From Bacteroidota bacterium (GTDB taxonomy: Bacteria; Bacteroidota; Bacteroidia; Palsa-965): 64,000 bases of DNA. The notes under the pieces were generated by a model that searched no databases, was not told where the DNA came from, and saw only the letters and a list, made by a program, of their open reading frames with translations. The stretch is taken from positions 50,304 to 114,303 of the forward strand of contig PLYR01000020.1 of the NCBI GenBank assembly GCA_003153435.1, given 5' to 3'. Below, in pieces: positions 43,190 to 51,743 of this stretch; the stretch's first letter is position 1, and the number at the start of each line of letters is the position of its first letter. Position numbers and translations under genes: made by a program.

Positions 43190-45394
43190 ATGAATATGAA
43201 TAACAGACCTCTGCGCTTCATCGTCATATTTCTCTCCTTCATCCTGTGTTTTTGTCTTCTGCCGAAAGCAAGAGGTCAAAACCGGTTTAGTGATTCTCTT
43301 TCTAAAAAAATCTTATCTGACAGGGAAGACACCATCAAGTTTCGTGACCTGCAGCGCCTTGCCATGAATTATCTGATTCTGGGAAAATTTAATGATGCCT
43401 CAGGACCGATCAGGGAATTGCTGGACTTGTCAGAAAGAATCAATAATAAAAACTGGATGAGTGAGGCCTACCGGCTTAAAGGGTATACCTGGTTTGCAAA
43501 AGGAGATTATGATGCAGCAATCGGAGAATACTTAACCGGTTTAAAGTTGGCTAAGGAAAGTAAGGAACAAAAGTCAGGCCCCTGGATTTGCATTGATTTA
43601 TATATGATCTACAAGGATCAAGGAAATTTACCGGAGGCATTACGCTATTCGTCAGAAGGACTGAAATGGGCCGAATTCATTCAAGATGTGGAGGCAATCG
43701 CCGAGTGTTATAATGGCTTGGGGCTAACCGCAGAAGCAATGGGTAATCTTCCAGATGCATTAAAATATCAGCTGAAATGCTTGAAAATAAGGGAAGCCCA
43801 AAAGCAAAAGCGGTCCATTGCCGACTGCAACAATAACATAGGCAATGTTTACTGGCGAATGGGCAAGTACCCGGAAGCATTGAAGTATCAATTCCTTGCT
43901 TTGAAAACGAGAGAGGAAATGGATGATAAAATAGGTATTGCGGATTCCTACAATAACATTGGCAATATATACTTCAATGAGGGGAATTTTCAGGAAGCCA
44001 TGAAAAGTCATCTATACACCCTTGACCTTCAGCAGGCCCTGGGAAGGAATCGTAGTATTGCCGATGCGTATAATAATCTGGGGCTTGATTATGAAAGCCT
44101 CAAGAACTATGAAGAAGCTTTAAACTGTCATTTTTCCGCTAAAGTCATTCGAAGACAGATTGGAGATCTGGAGGGTCTTGCAGGTTCCTGTATTAACCTG
44201 TCCAGCATTTATATAAAAATTCATAAATTCAAGGAAGCGGAAAACAATCTGGACAGCGCTGAAAAAATAAGCCTTAAAATCGGAGACAAAAACTGGCTGG
44301 TAGATACTTATCTATCCTTCACCCAGCTGGACAGTGCTACCGGCAACTTCAGAAAGGCCTTCAGTCATTACAAACGCTATTCTCTTTACCATGACAGCAT
44401 CTATAATGAAGATAATTCTAAAAAGACTGTAGCGGCGGAAATGAACTATGAATTTGAAAAGAAACAGGCGGTCTCCCGGGCAGAACAGGAAAGAATAACC
44501 GCAATTGCTGCTTCAGAGAGCAAGAAGCAAAAAATCATCCTCTATTCAGTCTGCCTCCTTCTCCTGATCATTCTTGCGTTCGTTTTATTTGCCTACCGGA
44601 ATTATCGCCTCAAGCTAAAAGCCAACAACACCCTTGAAGTTCAAAAAAAAAGCATAGAAGACAGTATCCGCTATGCTCAAAGAATCCAGGAAGCTATCCT
44701 CCCTCCTGCCCTTTTTGAAAAAGGAGAGGTGCACGACCATTTTCTCATCTTTCAACCCAAAGAGGTGGTAAGCGGAGATTTTTACTGGAGGTACAGGGAA
44801 GGAGATTATGTGTTTATAGCGATAGTCGATTGCACCGGACATGGTGTACCCGGAGCCATGATGAGCATGCTAGGATACGATTTGCTGGAGAATGCGGTAA
44901 AAGACAAGGGACTAAGAGAACCATCCAGCATCCTCAATTTGATAAACAAGAAGGTTATTGAAAAGCTGGACGCTTACAATTCAGAATCAGCCATCGAAGG
45001 TATGGACCTTTCGCTTTGTCGGTTTAACCTGGTAACCCGGGAACTTGTTTATGCCGGGGCGAAAAATGACCTCTTCCTCCTTTCTGAAAACGAACTTTCC
45101 GTCCTTAAAGTAACGAAATGCTCTCTCGGCTATGCCCTTGAAATGGAATATACACAAGAGTCGCGTATTCTGAAACCCAAAGACATGCTTTATCTTATGA
45201 CCGACGGCTTTGCTTACCAGAAAGGCGGGCCCGGTGGGAGTAAGTTCACCCTTAAAAAGGTGAAATCAATTTTCCAGACCCTTTCTGCTCTTTCTTGTTC
45301 AGAGCAAAAACAGAGACTTTTGGATGAGCTGGAACAATGGAAAGGGGTGATTCCCCAAAAAGATGATATTCTTCTGGTTGGTTTCATTATATAA
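43190..45394 (+). CDS. TPR-transmembrane-PP2C (SpoIIE-type) phosphatase
   Basis: The protein of about 734 residues has a signal/anchor (IVIFLSFILCFCLLPKARG), TPR repeats built on the motif 'YNNIGNVY' and 'DAYNNLGLDY' (about 60-395), a membrane helix near 445-467 (IILYSVCLLLLIILAFVLF), the linker EDSIRYAQRIQEAILP, and a PP2C domain: VVSGDFYWRY, VDCTGHGVPGAMMS, LMTDGFAYQKGG, PQKDDILLVG. The four metal acids are kept, although the second Asp in DGY.DQ is Tyr here (DGFAYQ). Related to the 16-20 kb pair and followed 57 bp later by another copy. The start may be ATG 43190 or 43196; TATCTTTA at 43179-43186 is a -7-like element, and the first ATG is only 3 nt after it. Confidence 0.85.
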   Translation: MNMNNRPLRFIVIFLSFILCFCLLPKARGQNRFSDSLSKKILSDREDTIKFRDLQRLAMNYLILGKFNDASGPIRELLDLSERINNKNWMSEAYRLKGYTWFAKGDYDAAIGEYLTGLKLAKESKEQKSGPWICIDLYMIYKDQGNLPEALRYSSEGLKWAEFIQDVEAIAECYNGLGLTAEAMGNLPDALKYQLKCLKIREAQKQKRSIADCNNNIGNVYWRMGKYPEALKYQFLALKTREEMDDKIGIADSYNNIGNIYFNEGNFQEAMKSHLYTLDLQQALGRNRSIADAYNNLGLDYESLKNYEEALNCHFSAKVIRRQIGDLEGLAGSCINLSSIYIKIHKFKEAENNLDSAEKISLKIGDKNWLVDTYLSFTQLDSATGNFRKAFSHYKRYSLYHDSIYNEDNSKKTVAAEMNYEFEKKQAVSRAEQERITAIAASESKKQKIILYSVCLLLLIILAFVLFAYRNYRLKLKANNTLEVQKKSIEDSIRYAQRIQEAILPPALFEKGEVHDHFLIFQPKEVVSGDFYWRYREGDYVFIAIVDCTGHGVPGAMMSMLGYDLLENAVKDKGLREPSSILNLINKKVIEKLDAYNSESAIEGMDLSLCRFNLVTRELVYAGAKNDLFLLSENELSVLKVTKCSLGYALEMEYTQESRILKPKDMLYLMTDGFAYQKGGPGGSKFTLKKVKSIFQTLSALSCSEQKQRLLDELEQWKGVIPQKDDILLVGFII

Positions 45395-45451
45395 ATACCA
45401 TTTATTAAATTATATTTTAACTTTACCTGAAAATAAAATTTGGGATCAGAT

Positions 45452-47650
45452 ATGAGAACCCTCCGCTTTCAGTACTGTACGTTCCTGTTGGTGATTCTAT
45501 TGGGGCTTTCCTCTGTGTCTTCTTCCTTGGCCCAGAATAATGTAATCGATTCCCTTAAGACTAAACTCTCTTCCGCTCTGGAGGACAGCAATAAAGTGAA
45601 ATTGCTTATTAACCTCGCCTACAGGGTTCAGTTCAAAGGGAAGTATTCAGAAGCACTTGAATACGGAGAATCTGCACTTCATCTTGCAGAAAAAATAGCC
45701 TTTCGGCCAGGGCAGGCAAGGTCATTTGAAGTGATAGGGGCTGTTCAGAATATGCAGGGAAACTATTCCGATGCCCTTAAAAACATGCAAAGGGCTTTGG
45801 AGATTGCACTCAAAGACAGTTTAAAGCAATTAATAGGAAACGCCTACACAGACATTGGCAATGTACACCGAAACACAGGCGAGTATTCCGAAGCAATCAG
45901 AAGCGCCTTGATGGCATTGCATATATGGGAACAGCTTAAAAACAAAAGAGGAATAGCCGATCTACACAATAACCTGGCAATTATTCAGGTAGACCTTGGA
46001 AATTATCCCGAGGCTCTGAAGGAAAACCTTGCTTCCCTGAAGATAAGAGAGGAACTGAAAGATTCCGAAAATATCGCCGCTTCGCACAACAACCTTGGAG
46101 TTGTTTACGAAGACCTGGGAAACTATTCCGAGTCCCTCAGCCATCACCGGCAGGCGCTGAAGTTCCGAATGAAAAAAAAGGATGAACTCGGAATGGTTCA
46201 GTCCTACAACAACATCGCCAATATCTTCAACGACAGAGGCGAATATGAAGACGCACTCCGTTATAATCTACTTTCCCTCGAAATTCACCAAAAGATCGGA
46301 GACAAAAAAGGGCTCGGTGATGCATATAATAATGTAGGGATCACCTATAAAAATCTTAACGATTATTCCAAAGCCCTTGAAAACTACAAACACTCGAAAG
46401 AAATAAGGCAAGAGATCAGAGACCTGGATGGAATAGCCCAGTCATTTAATAATCTGGGGGAAGTTTACATAGTTCTGAAAAAGCTTACAGAAGCTCAAAA
46501 CTGTCTGGACTCTTCTGAACAGATTTATCTGACGATACACCGCAAGCCGGGGCTGGTGGAAACCTACTCCATTATGGTGAAACTAGACAGTGCCAAAGGT
46601 GATTTCAAACAGGGGTTCTACCATTATAAAAAATATCTCCTCTATCATGACAGTATTTACAATGAAGAAAATTCACAGAAAGCGACGCGAGCGGAAATGA
46701 ATTTCGAATTCGATAAAAAACAGGCCCTTGCCAAAGCTGAACAGGATAAAACAATTGCCGTGGCTGCGGCAGAAAGCCGGAAAGAGCAAATCATCCTTGT
46801 CTCCATATGCACTTTACTAGTCATTATCCTTTTTTTTGCATCTTTCGTTTACCGCAGCTATTTAAAAAAAAAGAGGATTAATCATCGTCTCCAGATTCAA
46901 AAAAAACATATTGACGAGAGCATTCGTTATGCCCAGAGAATTCAGGAAGCCATTCTTCCGGCAGAACTGTTTCAGTCAGGAGAAGTAACAGATTATTTTC
47001 TGTTCTACCTTCCCAAAGATGTCGTGAGTGGTGATTTTTACTGGAGATACCAGGTTGGGAAAGAACTTTTTTTTGCGATAGTCGACTGCACCGGTCATGG
47101 AGTTCCAGGTGCCATGATGAGTATGCTGGGATATGATCTGCTTGAATATGCTGTTAAGGAGAAGCGTCTGAGGGAACCGGGCAATATCCTTAACATGGTC
47201 AATAAACAAATCATTGAAAAGTTGAAAGGAAGCGATATGGAAAGCGCTACCGATGGCATGGACCTTACTTTATGCCGCCTCAACCTAAACACCGGTGAGT
47301 TGGTTTACGCAGGCGCCAAGAACGATCTGTTTGTATTCTCCGGAAACCAGTTGCAGATACTCCCGGTTACCAAATGTTCCATTGGTTATTCCAGGGAAAT
47401 GCGGTATACCCAAAAAACAATCATTCTCAAGAAAACAGATGAGGTCTTTCTCATGACCGATGGCTACTGCGATCAGAAAGGAGGGCCGGAAAAGAAGAAA
47501 TTTATGCTTCGAAAGCTTAAGGTGCTCCTTCAGGAAATCTCCTCCTTCCCTTGCGATATCCAACAACAAAAGATTTCTGAAGCCTATGAAGCATGGAAAG
47601 GCAATAACCCTCAGAGAGATGATATTCTCTTCCTTGGTTTCCGTATGTGA
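45452..47650 (+). CDS. TPR-transmembrane-PP2C (SpoIIE-type) phosphatase
   Basis: The protein of 732 residues has a signal/anchor (FLLVILLGLSSVSSSLAQ), a long TPR array with units of the form IAASHNNLGVVYEDLGNYSE (about 50-390), a membrane helix near 447-468 (ILVSICTLLVIILFFASFVY), the linker DESIRYAQRIQEAILP, and a PP2C domain with VVSGDFYWRY, VDCTGHGVPG, LMTDGYCDQKGG and QRDDILFLG. All catalytic positions are present. It is a tandem paralogue of 43190-45394 and clpB follows. I chose ATG 45452 over an in-frame TTG at 45440. A TAACTTTA -7-like element lies at 45418-45425. Confidence 0.87.
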   Translation: MRTLRFQYCTFLLVILLGLSSVSSSLAQNNVIDSLKTKLSSALEDSNKVKLLINLAYRVQFKGKYSEALEYGESALHLAEKIAFRPGQARSFEVIGAVQNMQGNYSDALKNMQRALEIALKDSLKQLIGNAYTDIGNVHRNTGEYSEAIRSALMALHIWEQLKNKRGIADLHNNLAIIQVDLGNYPEALKENLASLKIREELKDSENIAASHNNLGVVYEDLGNYSESLSHHRQALKFRMKKKDELGMVQSYNNIANIFNDRGEYEDALRYNLLSLEIHQKIGDKKGLGDAYNNVGITYKNLNDYSKALENYKHSKEIRQEIRDLDGIAQSFNNLGEVYIVLKKLTEAQNCLDSSEQIYLTIHRKPGLVETYSIMVKLDSAKGDFKQGFYHYKKYLLYHDSIYNEENSQKATRAEMNFEFDKKQALAKAEQDKTIAVAAAESRKEQIILVSICTLLVIILFFASFVYRSYLKKKRINHRLQIQKKHIDESIRYAQRIQEAILPAELFQSGEVTDYFLFYLPKDVVSGDFYWRYQVGKELFFAIVDCTGHGVPGAMMSMLGYDLLEYAVKEKRLREPGNILNMVNKQIIEKLKGSDMESATDGMDLTLCRLNLNTGELVYAGAKNDLFVFSGNQLQILPVTKCSIGYSREMRYTQKTIILKKTDEVFLMTDGYCDQKGGPEKKKFMLRKLKVLLQEISSFPCDIQQQKISEAYEAWKGNNPQRDDILFLGFRM

Positions 47651-47685
47651 CCAGTCCGGAATAATCTGTTAAAATGTCCTTATAA

Positions 47686-47744
47686 ATCAGGAAATCCGTC
47701 AAAAAGTCGCGGAAAGATCATATCCAATGCCATAATTTCCTGAT
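47686..47744. repeat. Inverted repeat upstream of clpB
   Basis: ATCAGGAAAT (47686-47695) and its complement ATTTCCTGAT (47735-47744) are 39 nt apart, 76-134 bp before ATG 47820. It may be a stem-loop or a binding site; no known heat-shock operator (CIRCE) is seen. Confidence 0.4.
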
Positions 47745-47819
47745 AATAATCATTCCAATAATTGGCTTATTGTTTGAGCTTTGTGGAGTGATAAACAACC
47801 ACTAACAGATACCTATTAT

Positions 47820-50474
47820 ATGAACCTGAATAATTTTACCATTAAATCACAGGAGGCCGTTCAGCAAGCCCTCCAGATTGCAACTGCTAATGGACAGCAG
47901 AGCATTGAAAACGGACATATTCTGAAAGGAATTCTAGAAGTAGATGAAAATGTGACTCCCTTCGTCCTTAAAAAGCTGAATGTAAACCTTCCTGTATTCA
48001 CCCAGGCGTTAGACCGTATTATAGGCACCTATCCCAAGGTTTCCGGAGGGCAGCCTGTACTGTCCTCTTCGGCCAACCAGACTCTTGCCAAAGCACCGGG
48101 GTATCTGAAGGAATTTGGCGACCAATATGTTTCTATTGAGCATCTTTTACTGGCGCTGCTCTCGGTTAAAGACACCATCTCCCAGTTGATGAAAGACAAC
48201 GGAGTGAATGAGAAAGACCTGAAGGCGGCTATTGCGGAGCTCCGCAAAGGAGCCAAAGTGAATAGTCAGACAGCGGAAGAAACCTACAATGCCCTGGAGA
48301 AATATGCCGTCAACCTCAACCGTCAGGCACAGAATGGCAAACTCGACCCGGTAATAGGTAGGGATGAAGAAATAAGGCGTGTCCTTCAGATTCTTTCCCG
48401 TAGAACCAAGAACAACCCTATTCTGGTTGGTGAACCAGGCGTTGGTAAAACAGCCATTGCAGAAGGACTCGCCCATCGGATCATTAATGGGGATGTTCCA
48501 GAAAATCTGAAAACAAAACAAATTTATTCACTGGATATGGGCGCACTTATTGCAGGCGCCAAATACAAAGGGGAGTTTGAAGAAAGGCTCAAATCGGTAG
48601 TCAAGGAAGTGATTGGTGCGGAAGGAGAAATAATCCTCTTCATTGATGAGATCCACACGCTTGTAGGAGCTGGAGGAGGAGAAGGAGCAATGGATGCTGC
48701 CAATATCCTGAAACCAGCACTCGCCAGAGGAGAGTTAAGGGCCATAGGTGCCACCACTCTTAATGAATACCAGAAATACTTCGAAAAAGACAAAGCTCTG
48801 GAACGCCGTTTCCAGAAAGTAATGGTGGAGGAGCCCACTGCGGAAGATGCAATCTCCATCCTGAGAGGAATAAAAGAAAAATATGAAACTCACCACAAGG
48901 TGCGAATTAAGGATGAGGCCATTATTTCTGCCGTAGAACTCAGTCAGCGATACATCACCGACCGCTTCCTTCCTGATAAGGCTATAGATTTAATGGATGA
49001 GGCAGCATCCAAGCTCAGAATGCAGATCAATTCAATGCCTATTGAGCTGGAAGAGGTGGAGCGTAAAACCCGTCAGCTTGAAATTGAGCGAGAGGGTATA
49101 AAAAGAGAAAAGGACCAAGCCAAGCTGGAAGAACTGAACAAGGAAATTGCAGAACTCACAGACAAGCGTACCAGCCTTCGTGCCCAGTGGAAAAAGGAAA
49201 AAGAGGTGGTAGAAGGGATCCAGCGGATCAAAGAGGATATTGAAAACTTTAAGTTTGAAGCAGAACAGGCGGAGCGCAGCGGAGACTACGGAAAGGTTGC
49301 GGAAATCCGCTATGGCAAAATAAAGGATGCGGAAGCCCGGCTTCAGACCAGCGAAAAGAATCTCGCTGAGATGCAGACCAGTGGATCTCAGCTCATCAAA
49401 GAAGAGGTGGACAGTGAAGATATAGCCTCCATCATTGCCAGTTGGACCGGCATACCGGTGAATAGGATGCTGCAGAGTGAAAAGGAGAAACTCCTGTTCC
49501 TGGAAAGTGAACTTCATAAGAGGGTCGTAGGTCAGGAAGAAGCGATTACTGCTGTTGCCGATGCCGTTCGCAGAAGCAGAGCGGGCTTGCAGGACAAGAA
49601 GAAGCCCATTGGCTCATTCATCTTTTTGGGAACCACCGGTGTCGGAAAAACAGAGCTGGCCAAAGCACTGGCTGAATTTCTCTTTAACAACGAGAACTCC
49701 CTAACCCGTATCGATATGAGTGAATACCAGGAACGTCATGCCGTTAGCCGTCTGGTAGGAGCTCCTCCCGGATATGTGGGCTATGAAGAAGGTGGACAGT
49801 TGACCGAAGCGGTCAGAAGAAAACCTTACAGCGTTATACTCCTGGATGAGATTGAAAAAGCTCACCCGGATGTATTCAATATACTTCTTCAGGTTCTGGA
49901 TGATGGAAGACTTACTGATAATAAAGGAAGAACGGTAAACTTCAAGAACACAATCATTATCATGACTTCGAACCTGGGGTCGGCACTTATCCAGGAAAAT
50001 TTTGAAAACTTGGATGATTTTAACCGGGATTCTCTGATCGAAAAAACAAAATTGGAGGTATTCGAACTGCTTAAAAAAACAATTCGGCCTGAATTCCTCA
50101 ACCGAATAGATGAAACAATCATGTTTACACCACTTACCAAAAAGGATGTATTCCAGATTGTTAAGCTACAGTTTAATGGCATCGTAAAAATGCTGGAGGA
50201 AAGCGGGATTACACTCAGTGCAAGCAAAGATGCAATAGAGTGGCTTTCCATAGCCGGATATGACCCTCAGTTTGGAGCCAGACCAGTGAAAAGGATTCTT
50301 CAAAAGAAAGTGCTGAATGAGTTATCGAAGGAAATTTTATCCGGTAAAATCCATAAAGATTCCGAAATAGTACTGGATGTATTCAATGATCAATGTGTAT
50401 TCCGGAACTCTATAGAGCTTGATAAAAAAGACAATAAGCCGAAGGAGAAAAAACAAAAAGAAAAGACTTCTTAA
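47820..50474 (+). CDS. clpB: ATP-dependent chaperone ClpB
   Basis: The 884-residue Hsp100 disaggregase has the ClpN double repeat (1-150), AAA1 with Walker A GEPGVGKT (about residue 205), the M-domain coiled coil (about 400-530, e.g. [20 protein letters not shown]), AAA2 with [13 protein letters not shown] (about 605) and the C-terminal D2-small domain. It resolubilises aggregated proteins with DnaK. A further Lys/Asp-rich tail ([16 protein letters not shown]) is present. ATG 47820 fits the family start ([15 protein letters not shown]). The stop overlaps the convergent hydrolase gene's stop by 4 nt. An inverted repeat lies in its upstream region (see 47686-47744). Confidence 0.97.
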   Translation: MNLNNFTIKSQEAVQQALQIATANGQQSIENGHILKGILEVDENVTPFVLKKLNVNLPVFTQALDRIIGTYPKVSGGQPVLSSSANQTLAKAPGYLKEFGDQYVSIEHLLLALLSVKDTISQLMKDNGVNEKDLKAAIAELRKGAKVNSQTAEETYNALEKYAVNLNRQAQNGKLDPVIGRDEEIRRVLQILSRRTKNNPILVGEPGVGKTAIAEGLAHRIINGDVPENLKTKQIYSLDMGALIAGAKYKGEFEERLKSVVKEVIGAEGEIILFIDEIHTLVGAGGGEGAMDAANILKPALARGELRAIGATTLNEYQKYFEKDKALERRFQKVMVEEPTAEDAISILRGIKEKYETHHKVRIKDEAIISAVELSQRYITDRFLPDKAIDLMDEAASKLRMQINSMPIELEEVERKTRQLEIEREGIKREKDQAKLEELNKEIAELTDKRTSLRAQWKKEKEVVEGIQRIKEDIENFKFEAEQAERSGDYGKVAEIRYGKIKDAEARLQTSEKNLAEMQTSGSQLIKEEVDSEDIASIIASWTGIPVNRMLQSEKEKLLFLESELHKRVVGQEEAITAVADAVRRSRAGLQDKKKPIGSFIFLGTTGVGKTELAKALAEFLFNNENSLTRIDMSEYQERHAVSRLVGAPPGYVGYEEGGQLTEAVRRKPYSVILLDEIEKAHPDVFNILLQVLDDGRLTDNKGRTVNFKNTIIIMTSNLGSALIQENFENLDDFNRDSLIEKTKLEVFELLKKTIRPEFLNRIDETIMFTPLTKKDVFQIVKLQFNGIVKMLEESGITLSASKDAIEWLSIAGYDPQFGARPVKRILQKKVLNELSKEILSGKIHKDSEIVLDVFNDQCVFRNSIELDKKDNKPKEKKQKEKTS

Positions 50475-51322
50475 TCGGGAACTCCGACTTTGTCTGCCAT
50501 GGCTATAAAATGGCAGACAAAGTCGTCTTTATAGAGCAGTGCAGCATAGCAATGCCTGCCTGTGATTGACCATAATTCCTTCGGACCAACGGCTTTGTTA
50601 TAGAGCTTCACGCCCATAAAATAAGGGCAGACCTTATCTTCCGTACTGTGAATAAACAGCTTGGGAATCAGGATCCGGTTCACTTCATCAATGGCATTAT
50701 AGCGTGAAGGGATAATTGCATAAGTAATCAAAGGGGGGGCCGCATATTTTCTCCATCCATGGTAAGCCAAAATCTGGTGATGTCCTGTAAAGGCTCCTTC
50801 AATAATAACCCCGCTTAATTTCTTCTGCTCCCTTGCCGCTACCACTGTTGCCAGGTGCCCGCCAAGACTTTGGCCGAAAAGAATCAGCTTGGTTCCTTTG
50901 ACATCTTCCCTTTTCCGAATGTATGCAAGGGCAGCGAGCGCATCTTCCAGCACATGCTCCTGAGAAGCTTTTCCCTCCGACTTACCGAATTGTTCATAAT
51001 CCCAGACCAGCCCCTGAAAACCGGCATCTACCAGGGGCATGAGACCTGGAGCATAAAAACCAATATTTCCGTAGTTGCCATGAAAATGAAGGATGGTTCC
51101 GAGGATTTTACCACTTCTGGGCTTAATAAACCAACCATGTAACAGACTACTGTCGGACGAGCGGAAGTATACATTTTCGACGGTGCAATGGGTAGTATCC
51201 GGAAAGTCAGAGGAATGATATTGAGTAAGATAGAAAAAGGCTGAACTACCACATCCGGAAGAAAGCAAACCTGAAATAATTACAAAAAATGCAAAAATCT
51301 TACATAAAAACTTGTATGGCAT
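50471..51322 (-). CDS. Alpha/beta hydrolase lipoprotein
   Basis: The 283-residue protein has a lipoprotein signal (CKIFAFFVIISGLLSSGC, Cys about 23). The alpha/beta hydrolase core has ILHFHGNYGNIGFYAPGL (oxyanion HGN), the nucleophile elbow ILFGQSLGGHLA with Ser in GQSLGG (about residue 146), FIHSTEDKVCPYFMG (acid) and the His in ITGRHCYAAL (about 261). It is a member of the ABHD13/BEM46-like group; the substrate is unknown. I start at ATG 51322, where the lipoprotein signal begins. Its stop overlaps that of clpB by 4 nt. Confidence 0.85.
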   Translation of the reverse strand: MPYKFLCKIFAFFVIISGLLSSGCGSSAFFYLTQYHSSDFPDTTHCTVENVYFRSSDSSLLHGWFIKPRSGKILGTILHFHGNYGNIGFYAPGLMPLVDAGFQGLVWDYEQFGKSEGKASQEHVLEDALAALAYIRKREDVKGTKLILFGQSLGGHLATVVAAREQKKLSGVIIEGAFTGHHQILAYHGWRKYAAPPLITYAIIPSRYNAIDEVNRILIPKLFIHSTEDKVCPYFMGVKLYNKAVGPKELWSITGRHCYAALLYKDDFVCHFIAMADKVGVPD

Positions 51323-51427
51323 AGCGCAGAATATTTCCGGAAGTGAACTCAAAATTATGTAATTGTGTTCAATTAGATCCTATATTTTTTAAAAAACAGG
51401 GCATTTTTAGGTTTGTAAAAATATCAT

Positions 51428-51435
51428 TAGCTTTG
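51428..51435 (+). promoter_or_regulatory. -7 element before the cold shock gene
   Basis: TAGCTTTG matches TAnnTTTG, 41 bp before ATG 51476, giving a leader of about 35 nt. There is no TTTG at the optimal -33 position, although one (51412-51415) lies 12 bp upstream. Confidence 0.4.
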
Positions 51436-51475
51436 ATGTAATCAATTAAGTTTCAACAATTAATTTTTATTTACA

Positions 51476-51667
51476 ATGAAAACAGGCACAGTGAAATTTT
51501 TCAATGAAACTAAAGGGTATGGTTTTATTAAAGAAGATGAAACGGGTAAAGAGATCTTTGTTCACGCTACGGGGCTGATTGATAAAATCCGTCAGGACGA
51601 CAGGGTCATTTACGAAGAATCTGAAGGCAAAAAAGGGTTGAATGCAATTAACGTAAAAAAGGCTTAA
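51476..51667 (+). CDS. Cold shock protein (CspA family)
   Basis: The 63-residue single cold-shock domain has the RNP1 motif KGYGFIKEDE (residues about 14-23) and RNP2 EIFVHATGL (about 26-34). These aromatic and basic residues bind single-stranded nucleic acid. The protein is the typical CspA size and there is a strong terminator directly after it. It acts as an RNA chaperone at low temperature or more generally; which is not known. Confidence 0.95.
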   Translation: MKTGTVKFFNETKGYGFIKEDETGKEIFVHATGLIDKIRQDDRVIYEESEGKKGLNAINVKKA

Positions 51668-51692
51668 TTGATACTATAAGCACCGAACCCAG

Positions 51693-51722
51693 AGTCCTCC
51701 TCAAACAAGGGAGGACTTTTTT
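51693..51722 (+). terminator. Intrinsic terminator after the cold shock gene
   Basis: An 8-bp stem (AGTCCTCC, 51693-51700; GGAGGACT, 51710-51717) with a 9-nt loop is followed by a run of T's to 51722. It is 25 bp after the csp stop. Confidence 0.9.
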
Positions 51723-51743
51723 ATTCACTCACCTTTTCCCTCT

